Translations under genes and position numbers: made by a program
The notes under the pieces: generated by a model
The model's database searches: none
What the model was told of the DNA's origin: nothing
The model's input: only the letters and a program-made list of their open reading frames with translations
Shown: one piece after another, positions 1 through 6,222 of the stretch
Position numbering within the stretch: the stretch's first letter is position 1
Layout of the letters: each line of letters opens with the position of its first letter
NCBI GenBank assembly: GCA_035701465.1
Contig: DASSMU010000053.1
Location: forward strand, 1 to 7,534
Source of the DNA: VRUE01 sp035701465
Lineage (GTDB): Bacteria > Actinomycetota > Thermoleophilia > Solirubrobacterales > 70-9
Direction of reading: 5' to 3'
DNA length: 7,534 nt

Positions 1-141
1 ACCGCTTCGGTCAGCGCGTCATTGGCCTGGAAGATCACGTGCGTGAAGGCGGGTACCGCTTCGCTCCCCGCGTTGGCGCCGGCGTAGTCGATCTGGAAGG
101 GGTTTTCGCCCCCGGTGCCCGGCGAGCGGCTGGGCGGTTTG
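1..141. repeat. 141-bp perfect direct terminal repeat, left copy
   Basis: Bases 1-141 match 7394-7534 at every position. The segment encodes residues 824-869 of gene A (minus strand), spanning the variable stretch and a strand of the second propeller. It is not a transposon end, as it lies within a continuous reading frame. The length equals a common maximum k-mer of de Bruijn assemblers, which points to a closed loop in an assembly graph. Confidence 0.97.
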
Positions 142-2609
142 GTCGTGATCAGGGTCGTCAGCCCTTTGCCTTCCTCGCGCAGATACAGGTCGTCGTAGCC
201 CGGCGGCGCTTCCGCGCTGAGCGGCGGTTCGGCCTGCTCGATCACCGCCTTGGAGAGGTCGGGCGAGAAGCCTTTGAAGTCCTGTGTTTCGAACTGCGGT
301 TCGCTCAGCGCCGCGGTCTGCCAACCTGCTTCCGTGCGCCGCGAGACGTAGGAGTTGGCTTCGGGGGGAAGGCCGGTGGAGAAGGGGTCGCCCTCGTAGG
401 CGACGGCGTCGCCGTCGGGGGAGCTTTGCATCGGCGCCTTGTTAACGTTCCAGCCCGGCGTGCAGGACTTGCAGGAGCCGCCCATGCCCGCGCGCGGTCC
501 TGGTTCTGGCGTGAAGACCTCGCCCATTCGCGGCACCGGGCTGACCAGCTCATAGGCGCGCTGGTCGAGCGGGCCCTCGGGCGGGGCGAAGCTGGCAAAG
601 GCGCCTTCTTTGCCGAAGGTGGTGCCGTCGGCGTTGGTCGCTGCGATCCGGAAGCGGTAGGCGGTGTCGGGGGTGAGGCCGACGAGCTGCGCGGAGACTT
701 CGAGGAAGCTCGTGCCCAAGCCGATCGCTTCCACGGGCTCGGGAACGCTTACGGCGTTGTTGTAGCCGGATTTGAGGAACTCCGCCTGGCTGACGTACTG
801 CACCGCGAAGCTGGTCGCCTGGCCGCCGGGGTTGACTTCGCCCGCGACCTTGGCGCTGGTGGTGGTGACTTCGGAGGCCAAGCCGCCTTTGACCTTCGGC
901 TTGCCGAAGGTCTCGAAGCTGAGCGCCGCTTCGGCGGCGCTCTGGCCTTCTTCGTTTTCGCCGACAATGCGGAAGCGGTAAGCGGTTTCGTGGGCGAGGC
1001 CTTCGACTTTGGCGCTGACCGCGTTGAGGCCGGCGCCGGTGAAGGGGCCCGCCGGGGAGCAGGGAGCGCTCTGGGCGCCGGCGAAGGCGGCTTCTGTGAT
1101 TTCGGCTTTCGTCTTCGGTTCGGCTTTGCTCGCTTCTTCGGCGGCTTTCTTCTGCGCCTGGTAGGCGCTATCGGGCAGGTACTGGAAGTGGCAGTGCGCT
1201 TCGACGCCTTCGGCGGCGCTTATCGTCCCGTGCAGGGTCGCCACGGCGGGGCCGATCCCGCTCGCCGCTTCGGTGGCGACGTCGGGGACGACGACGATCG
1301 GGCTGTAGACGTCGAGGTGGGAGACCTTTTCGCGCGAGAGATAAAGGGTGCCGCCTTTGCCTTTGGCGGTGCTGCCGTCGACGGCGACGCCGTCGACGAA
1401 GCTGCCCGCTTGGACCGAGCCGAGCAGGGTCGCCGAGCCTTCCCCCGAGGCGTCCCATTCGGTGACTCGGTCTCCCGTCGCGGGGCTGTGTGCCGCCGCC
1501 AGGACGTGGCCGCTTTTCGGATCGACGGCGATCGTCGTGTTGCCTTCGGCGATCGGGTTGCCGCCGTACTTGACTTCACCCGTGCTCGCGTCGAGCTTGA
1601 AGAGTTTTTCGCCGCTGAAGGAGACGGCGAAGAGCGAGCCCGCGGTTGCGCCCCGGCCCGCCGCCAGCGAGCACGGCTGCGAAACGCTGGTGAAGTTGGC
1701 GACGTTGTCGGCGTTGGCCACGACTGCGCTCGAGGGGTCGTACTTGTGGATGCCGTTGGCGTTTTCGGCGAGGTAGACGTCGCCGGCCGCGTCCACCGCC
1801 ACCCCGCAGACCGAGCCCAGCGGTTTCAATGTCGCCGGGTTGCCCGGCGTTTGCTCGTATTCGCTCAGCGCCCCGAGGTATGCGCCTTCCGCGGAGAAGA
1901 CATCGAGGGCTTTGCTTGCCGACTGCGTCACGTAGATCTCGCCATCGGTGGCGCCGCCCGATTCGTCCACCGCCAGCTGCAAGAACCTGGCGGTGGGAGA
2001 GAAGTGCAGGCCGCTCTGCGGCGTCAGGTCCGGTCCGCCCAAGCCGTCGATCGCGTTTGAGCCCAGCGCCGTGAATTCAGAAGGGGTGCCGTCGGCGTGG
2101 AAGCGGCTGATCGAGCCGTTGACGCCGTTGGATGTCGTCGTCGCGCTGCAGCCGCTGCCGCCCGAGAGCGGGACCGTGCCGGGCGCGCATTCGATCTGTT
2201 CCACGTCGGTCATGGCCAGTTCACTGACGAAGCCGACCCGGTAGGGTTCGCGGGCGGCGCCGCTGGGGCCGCCGCCGTTCACGACCACGCATTCTTTTCC
2301 CCCGCAGACGATTTCCTGTAGTGCTTTTGCGACTACTCCTGCTTCCGCGTTGAACGGGAGGTCTTTCGTCGCTTTGCCGCCGAATTTGAGCTTGAACTGC
2401 CCCGCCGTCGCCGAGATCGCGATCCGCTGTTCCTCAGAGCGCCCGCCGATCGCGTAGACGTCGTGGCTTGACTGGTCGACCGCGAGGCCGAGCGGATTAA
2501 TGAAGCTGCCGAGCGGAGCGAGTGACAGGCGCCCTTCCTTCGCCGAGGCCAGCGAGGGGAAGGCCAGCCCGGCGACGAGCAGGCAAAGGCAGAGGTGACG
2601 GGCCCTCAT
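1..2609 (-). CDS. Gene A, 5' part: secreted NHL-propeller / FN3 / PD40-propeller protein (3' end off window)
   Basis: An open frame of 869 codons runs from ATG at 2609-2607 to the window edge without a stop (read codon by codon). Residues 1-23 form a signal peptide (MRARHLCLCLL..., cleavage after ASA), so the product is exported. Residues 30-440 resemble a six- to seven-bladed NHL propeller (INPLGLAVD, GVAVDAAGDVYLAEN, TTIAVDPKSG, VDGVAVDGS). A small domain is inserted at about 70-137. Two FN3-like domains follow at 441-568 and 570-675 (AYRFRI in each). The hinge DQRAYELVSP (682-691) leads into a PD40/TolB-like propeller (SSPDGDAVAYEG, FSPDLSKAVI) cut by the window edge. An in-frame TAG at 2630-2628 lies just upstream with no alternative start between, so the ATG is secure. 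The start overlaps the stop of gene B by 4 nt. Binding or scaffolding at the cell surface is inferred; no catalytic residues were recognised. If the identical window ends are joined, the full protein is 1336 aa. Confidence 0.92.
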   Translation of the reverse strand, partial: MRARHLCLCLLVAGLAFPSLASAKEGRLSLAPLGSFINPLGLAVDQSSHDVYAIGGRSEEQRIAISATAGQFKLKFGGKATKDLPFNAEAGVVAKALQEIVCGGKECVVVNGGGPSGAAREPYRVGFVSELAMTDVEQIECAPGTVPLSGGSGCSATTTSNGVNGSISRFHADGTPSEFTALGSNAIDGLGGPDLTPQSGLHFSPTARFLQLAVDESGGATDGEIYVTQSASKALDVFSAEGAYLGALSEYEQTPGNPATLKPLGSVCGVAVDAAGDVYLAENANGIHKYDPSSAVVANADNVANFTSVSQPCSLAAGRGATAGSLFAVSFSGEKLFKLDASTGEVKYGGNPIAEGNTTIAVDPKSGHVLAAAHSPATGDRVTEWDASGEGSATLLGSVQAGSFVDGVAVDGSTAKGKGGTLYLSREKVSHLDVYSPIVVVPDVATEAASGIGPAVATLHGTISAAEGVEAHCHFQYLPDSAYQAQKKAAEEASKAEPKTKAEITEAAFAGAQSAPCSPAGPFTGAGLNAVSAKVEGLAHETAYRFRIVGENEEGQSAAEAALSFETFGKPKVKGGLASEVTTTSAKVAGEVNPGGQATSFAVQYVSQAEFLKSGYNNAVSVPEPVEAIGLGTSFLEVSAQLVGLTPDTAYRFRIAATNADGTTFGKEGAFASFAPPEGPLDQRAYELVSPVPRMGEVFTPEPGPRAGMGGSCKSCTPGWNVNKAPMQSSPDGDAVAYEGDPFSTGLPPEANSYVSRRTEAGWQTAALSEPQFETQDFKGFSPDLSKAVIEQAEPPLSAEAPPGYDDLYLREEGKGLTTLITTKPPSRSPGTGGENPFQIDYAGANAGSEAVPAFTHVIFQANDALTEA
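585..1289 (-). repeat. Tandem FN3-like domains of gene A
   Basis: Two diverged copies occupy residues about 441-568 and 570-675. Each begins with a (T/K)-(L/V)-x-G-x-(I/V) strand (TLHGTISAAEG; KVAGEVNPGG), followed by a (F/V)QY strand, and ends with L-x-x-(E/D)-T-A-Y-R-F-R-I and an N-x-x-G turn, the FN3 signature. Copy 1 carries an extra Ala/Lys/Glu-rich stretch at residues 482-510. They act as spacers between the two propellers. Confidence 0.72.
1290..2522 (-). other. NHL-like beta-propeller of gene A
   Basis: Residues about 30-440. Six to seven repeats have the NHL-type core 'G-(V/L)-A-V-D ... (G)-x-(V/I)-Y-(V/A/L)', for example LGLAVD/DVYAI, LQLAVD/EIYVT, CGVAVD/DVYLAEN, TIAVD/HVLAA and DGVAVD/TLYLS. 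Blade boundaries are approximate. Propellers of this type usually bind ligands or proteins; no catalytic residues were identified. Confidence 0.7.
2199..2402 (-). other. Small domain inserted in the first propeller of gene A
   Basis: Residues about 70-137. The pattern runs from GQFKLKFGGKAT through LPFNAEAGVVAKALQEI and a VVVNGGG strand to a PYRVGF strand and the ending LAMTDVEQI. This strand-helix-strand-strand arrangement resembles the 'FTLTFNGQTT...YNATAAQVQAAL' domain I recall from actinobacterial and phage surface proteins; that likeness is from memory. It interrupts the first two blades of the propeller. Confidence 0.55.
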
Positions 2610-2629
2610 AGCCTCCCCCCTCCCCTCCT
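2606..2629 (-). promoter_or_regulatory. Translation-coupling junction B to A (ATGA overlap with purine-rich Shine-Dalgarno)
   Basis: The TGA of gene B (2608-2606) overlaps the ATG of the next A-type gene (2609-2607). The minus strand just upstream is a purine tract of about 19 nt; GGAGG at 2623-2619 is 9 nt from the ATG, and a second GGAGG-like site sits closer. The tract encodes the RRGGGRL end of B. This mirrors the A-to-B junction, so the pair is arranged as a continuous A-B-A series. Confidence 0.82.
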
Positions 2630-5600
2630 ACCGTGGCGCTTGTGTCGCCCCGCCCCGCCCCCGCAGCCGACCTTGATCTTCGGCCGGGCCGTGTAGGTCC
2701 TGGCGCTGTGGGCGGTGAAGGCGAGCTGGGCGCGCTGCGCTTTGAGGCAGAGCTCTTCGGAGTTTTCGAGCAGCCCGCGCCTGCCGCCGAAGAGCTGCAG
2801 GGTGAAGCTCGATACCGGCGCATCGGGGACGACTTCGAAGGTGTTGCGTAGCCCGCCCGTCTTGCCCTTGTCGACCTTGCTGTGGACGAAGACGTCGACC
2901 TGGCCGTGGAAGTCGACGGCGACGTCGGGCAGCAGGTGGCCGAAGCCGCTCATCAGATAGACCGGGCCTTCCAGCGGCGCTTCCAGCAGCGGCGTCACCG
3001 CCTTGGCCGTGCCCAGCACCGAGTTGGATGGGCACCGTCCCTGGGCGAACTGCACGCGGGTGCAGACGTTGCCGATGTGGGCGTTGGCGATGAAGAGGCC
3101 GTGGGGCAGGGTGACCTGGGCGCGGGCGATGTTGGCTTCGCCGGGATTCATGCTCAACACGGCCCGAAGCGCCGGGAAGCCGCCGCGTCCCGTCTTGCCT
3201 TTGAGACTCAGGGAGAGCTTGGGCTTGAAGGGCAGGGCGTTGCAGCCGCCGGCCTGGAAGCGCTGGTTGAGCGGCGCCAGTTGGCCTGAGAGGGTTGCCG
3301 CACCTCCTGCGATCGACATCGCTTCGCAGCTAGTCGGGTTGAGCGTGAACTGGTTGCGGTCGAGCTTCAGGGCGATGCTCCTGATGTCGAGCGGGATGCC
3401 GTCGATGATGTGGGGGAAGGGATCGGAGACGGCGTGGATCTGGGCGGTTTCGGGGTCGACGCGAAGCGCAGTTCTGACCACCACGGCGCCAAGGTCGAAG
3501 GGACCGGCCACCGCCGGGGTGATCACGAGGAGGCTGAGCGGCGCGCCCTCATAGGGCCCTGCCAGATAGGCGTGGCCGGTGGCGTAGAAGGGGGTGGGGC
3601 CTGCTCCCGCGCCCACAACCGCGGTGCCCACTTCCGAAACAGCGGGGCAGGAGGGATTTGCTTCCTCCGAGCGTCCCATCTGCGGTTCTTCGCGTGCCTT
3701 GGCCTGGGCGATCTGGGCCTCGGGGCAGTAGGGGACTCCGGCCAGCTTGCCGGAGAGCCCCGGCGGCAGGGCGGTGTCGATGCCGGTCAGCTGCTGGGAG
3801 CCGTCTGCTCGGGAGAGCTTGAGGACGAAGGGGCTGAAGGCGCCCGCCTGGGGGGTGATCGTCCCGGCCGAGAAGGAGGGGCTGTTGGGGGCCTGCGCTT
3901 CGCTTTCGGGGCAGCTGCCGCCTGAAGGAGGAGCGCTGATTTCGAAGCTGTCCTCCGGGCTCTCGTCTTCGCCTTCGGGTGAGGACCAGGGGGTGAGGCT
4001 CGAGGTCGTGGTGTATTCGCCGCAGGCAAGCGGCGTCTTCAGAGCGGCCCGGGCGCCGTTGAAGATGTGAAGCCGGACGTCTTCGATCGGCAGCTGGGGG
4101 TTCTCGAGGAAGGTGGTCCTCAGCTGACCCGTGCTCGGGTCGGGTTCCACCTTGCCCGCGAGCTTGGCGACGATCCCCGTGGCTGGGTCTTCCAGGGCCA
4201 GGTAGATCGCCAGCAGCGAGCCGAAGGGATTATCGAAGGGCTTGGCGACGTAGACGGCGCCATTGACGGCGTGATCCAAGAGCGGCGAGGTCGCTTCGAC
4301 CGTGCCGATCTTCGCCGCGTCGGTGCAGCTCTGCGGGGATTCGGAGAAGTGGACTCCTTCGGCTTCTGGCAAATACCCGATCTGGGCCTCCGAGCAGGCG
4401 TCGAGGCCGTTGGCGGCCGAGGGGTTGAGGCTCATCCCCGCCGGCAGGGTCACGCTCACGTCTTTGGCGGGGGAGGTCGCGCGCGGCAGCGGCGGCAGGG
4501 CGACGGTGAAGCCGGGGAGGCCGGAGCCGGAGGCGACTTCGGGCAGCAGCGCGCTCGGCCCGGGGCTGCTCAACGTGTTCAGGCTGAAGGCCGCCACCGC
4601 GCCGCCGGCGTTTGTGGCGATCAGCTCGCACTGCAGGGTGTAGGGGGGTGGGCCAGGGACGTGGTAGGTGGCCGTGGTCTGGCCCGGCACCAGGACGCCG
4701 TTCTTGAACCACTGGTAGGTGAAGCTCGGTTCCCCCTGCCAGGCGTTCGTGCTGCAGGTCGCTTCTTCTCCGCCTCCGCTGCCTTTGATCGAGACCGTCA
4801 CCACCTTCGCGACCGGCGGCGCCGTCCCCGGCGCCGGTGAAACCGTCGCCGCCAAGCTGACCGCGTGACCGGCGCCGGCGGCGTTGCTGGCAATCACTTC
4901 GCACTGCAATGCCGTGCCCGCATCGGCTTCGGCGAGGACGTAGGTCTTCGCGTTGGCGCCGGCGATCGGGGCGCCGTTTCGCAGCCAGCGGTAGGCGAAG
5001 GTGCTTGGTTTCTGTCCCCAGGCGCCGACCTGACATATCTCCGTCTGGCCCGCTTTGTGCTCGTCTTCTCCCGCTTTGACTTCGATCGGCGGTTCCTGCG
5101 CTTGGTGCAGGTCGAAGTCGAGGCCGGTGGGGCTGTCGGCGAGGTTCGTCGTCGGCTGCGAGGAGATCGATGGTTCGAAGTCGAGCTGGTTGCAGCCGTC
5201 GAGGCCGACCGGTTCCTCTGCTTCGTCCCTGGAGAGCGCCGTGGCGCTGTCTGAGCCGCCCTCCAGCGAGCGCACCCGCAGTGTCGTCGCAAGCGGCCCC
5301 GTGCAGGAGGCCGGCAGGGTGAGGAAGGGGGTAAGGGGGGTGTCAGAGGAGCAGGGGCTGAATTGCGGCAATTCGGGGTCTTCAGGGATGCAGAAACGCA
5401 GGTTGTCGTGGCTCGGGGCCATCGGCAGTCCCCAGACGTGGGCGACGATCCGCTGCAGTTCGATCACCGTCGGCAGCGTCGTGTCGGCCACCGTCACCCC
5501 GTAGTCGGAGCCGCTCCTCACCGATGCATCCTGGATCGCGTTGTGGATGTCGACGTGGGTGCCGAGCGTCGCCGCCGCGCCCGGGGTGGGTGTGAGGTTG

Positions 5601-5995
5601 TAGAGGGCGACGGTGGGGGCGATAAGGCCGCCGTTGATTTCGACTTCGAGGTAACCCACCTGCGTGTCTCCGGGGCAGGTGGTGCTGAGGTTGAAGACAA
5701 AGTTCGCCCTGCCGCAGCGCGGCAGCGCCGTAGTGTTGCCGACCAGGCCCGGCGGCAAGTCGACGAACAGTTCGGTGAGCGTGCCTTCGACTTTGTGTTC
5801 GGCGTCCTGGTTCATCGCGAAGGCGACTTCGTATTCGTAGGGGTGTGAGCCGGCCAGGGTGTCGATCGAGCCGTCTTCGCTCCTTGCAGTGGTCGAGAAC
5901 GATTCGATCCCGAAGTCAGCCTGGGCTGCAGGCGCGAGCAGCAGGATGCAGAGAGCCACCGCCGCGCCCAGGCAGGCGATCGATCGCTTGCTCAT
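2606..5995 (-). CDS. Gene B: secreted four-module 'LPxG' repeat protein with two Ig-like domains
   Basis: This is a complete 1129-aa gene, ATG at 5995-5993 and TGA at 2608-2606. Residues 1-26 are a signal peptide (MSKRSIACLGAAVALCILLL..., cleavage after AQA). The rest is nearly all repeat. Four diverged modules lie at about 28-276, 485-698, 706-925 and 926-1111, each with a beta-rich lead-in, an LPxG(L/M) motif (80-84, 517-521, 743-747, 963-967), paired cysteines and a G-x-VYL- or G-x-AYL-like strand in copies 2-4. Two Ig-like domains (about 305-389 and 394-480) separate copies 1 and 2, each with the Cys-Trp-Cys core (C321/W337/C365; C414/W429/C456). The tail is basic and Gly-rich (HKRHGRRGGGRL). 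An in-frame TAG at 6028-6026 with no ATG, GTG or TTG between fixes the start. GGAGGAG lies just before it. Both ends overlap A-type genes by 4 nt. No enzyme motif was seen. An extracellular binding or structural role is inferred; I do not recognise a named family for the LPxG module. Confidence 0.93.
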   Translation of the reverse strand: MSKRSIACLGAAVALCILLLAPAAQADFGIESFSTTARSEDGSIDTLAGSHPYEYEVAFAMNQDAEHKVEGTLTELFVDLPPGLVGNTTALPRCGRANFVFNLSTTCPGDTQVGYLEVEINGGLIAPTVALYNLTPTPGAAATLGTHVDIHNAIQDASVRSGSDYGVTVADTTLPTVIELQRIVAHVWGLPMAPSHDNLRFCIPEDPELPQFSPCSSDTPLTPFLTLPASCTGPLATTLRVRSLEGGSDSATALSRDEAEEPVGLDGCNQLDFEPSISSQPTTNLADSPTGLDFDLHQAQEPPIEVKAGEDEHKAGQTEICQVGAWGQKPSTFAYRWLRNGAPIAGANAKTYVLAEADAGTALQCEVIASNAAGAGHAVSLAATVSPAPGTAPPVAKVVTVSIKGSGGGEEATCSTNAWQGEPSFTYQWFKNGVLVPGQTTATYHVPGPPPYTLQCELIATNAGGAVAAFSLNTLSSPGPSALLPEVASGSGLPGFTVALPPLPRATSPAKDVSVTLPAGMSLNPSAANGLDACSEAQIGYLPEAEGVHFSESPQSCTDAAKIGTVEATSPLLDHAVNGAVYVAKPFDNPFGSLLAIYLALEDPATGIVAKLAGKVEPDPSTGQLRTTFLENPQLPIEDVRLHIFNGARAALKTPLACGEYTTTSSLTPWSSPEGEDESPEDSFEISAPPSGGSCPESEAQAPNSPSFSAGTITPQAGAFSPFVLKLSRADGSQQLTGIDTALPPGLSGKLAGVPYCPEAQIAQAKAREEPQMGRSEEANPSCPAVSEVGTAVVGAGAGPTPFYATGHAYLAGPYEGAPLSLLVITPAVAGPFDLGAVVVRTALRVDPETAQIHAVSDPFPHIIDGIPLDIRSIALKLDRNQFTLNPTSCEAMSIAGGAATLSGQLAPLNQRFQAGGCNALPFKPKLSLSLKGKTGRGGFPALRAVLSMNPGEANIARAQVTLPHGLFIANAHIGNVCTRVQFAQGRCPSNSVLGTAKAVTPLLEAPLEGPVYLMSGFGHLLPDVAVDFHGQVDVFVHSKVDKGKTGGLRNTFEVVPDAPVSSFTLQLFGGRRGLLENSEELCLKAQRAQLAFTAHSARTYTARPKIKVGCGGGAGRHKRHGRRGGGRL
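2663..5914 (-). repeat. Four diverged LPxG modules of gene B (interrupted by the Ig pair)
   Basis: Module 1 lies at 5914-5168, module 2 at 4543-3902, module 3 at 3880-3221 and module 4 at 3220-2663. The shared order is: beta lead-in, LP(P/A/H)G(L/M), a cysteine 10-15 residues later, a second cysteine followed by V/I/L-G, a G-x-VYL- or G-x-AYL-like strand (modules 2-4), a long beta region, and a final cysteine near PLAC/PTSC/PASC. Modules 1 and 3 then show a GC-N-x-L-x-F-x-P strand leading to the next unit. Similarity was judged by eye on protein only. Confidence 0.65.
4556..5083 (-). repeat. Tandem Ig-like domains of gene B
   Basis: Residues about 305-389 and 394-480. Both have the Ig core Cys...Trp...Cys with Y-(R/Q)-W-(L/F)-(R/K)-N-G at the tryptophan and LQCE(V/L)IA(S/T)NA at the second cysteine. 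The matching motifs suggest internal duplication. They sit as a block between LPxG modules 1 and 2. Confidence 0.78.
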
Positions 5996-6009
5996 CGCGC
6001 TCCTCCCCG
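5992..6009 (-). promoter_or_regulatory. Translation-coupling junction A to B (ATGA overlap with Shine-Dalgarno)
   Basis: On the minus strand the sequence reads GGGGAGGAGCGCGATGA. The ATG of gene B (5995-5993) shares bases with the TGA of gene A (5994-5992). GGAGG at 6006-6002 lies 6 nt before the ATG, inside the last codons of A (the RGGAR tail). Such overlaps typically allow terminating ribosomes to restart, so A and B are probably made from one mRNA in linked amounts. Confidence 0.85.
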
Positions 6010-6222
6010 CTTGTGGTGTGCATGCCTATGGCGCCGCGGCCGTTTCAGGCATTTGCCGTGCCTCCTGACCTTGCCTTTGGCGCAGGGCCTCGGCGGGGGC
6101 GGTTCGTTCACCTGCAGGGTGGAGCTGCCCGCGCCGGGCGCTTCGGGGGGATTGGGAACCGGCCCCGGACACGCCTCTCCTTCGCAGGGCGTCGGCAGGG
6201 GCGGTTCTTCGATCCCGCCCCC
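5992..6222 (-). other. Pro/Cys linker and basic C-terminal tail of gene A
   Basis: The last ~76 residues have low complexity: PPLPTPCEGEACPGP, more Pro-rich sequence, then CAKGKVRRHGKC and an Arg/Lys/His end. No LPxTG sortase signal or hydrophobic anchor is present. An electrostatic wall or polymer interaction is an inference. The two cysteines flanking KGKVRRHGK could form a disulfide loop. Confidence 0.6.

Noticed and set aside
1..141. Transposon or insertion-sequence ends
   Set aside because: The terminal copies are direct, not inverted, lie within continuous coding sequence, and no transposase is present.
39..2060. Long plus-strand open frame of 673 codons
   Set aside because: It is codon-aligned with gene A on the opposite strand, so it stays open simply because gene A rarely uses TTA, CTA or TCA. 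It ends exactly at a TCA serine codon of gene A. Its sequence lacks domain features, whereas the minus frame has a signal peptide and clear repeats.
2606..2609. Frameshift splitting one giant gene at the overlaps (also 5992-5995)
   Set aside because: Each downstream frame begins with ATG, a good Shine-Dalgarno and a convincing signal peptide, and each upstream frame ends in a typical basic tail, so these are real gene boundaries.
4067..4840. Plus-strand open frame opposite gene B (also those at 2882-3289 and 5363-5848)
   Set aside because: Same cause: in codon register with gene B and open through codon bias. No ribosome site or recognisable domain.
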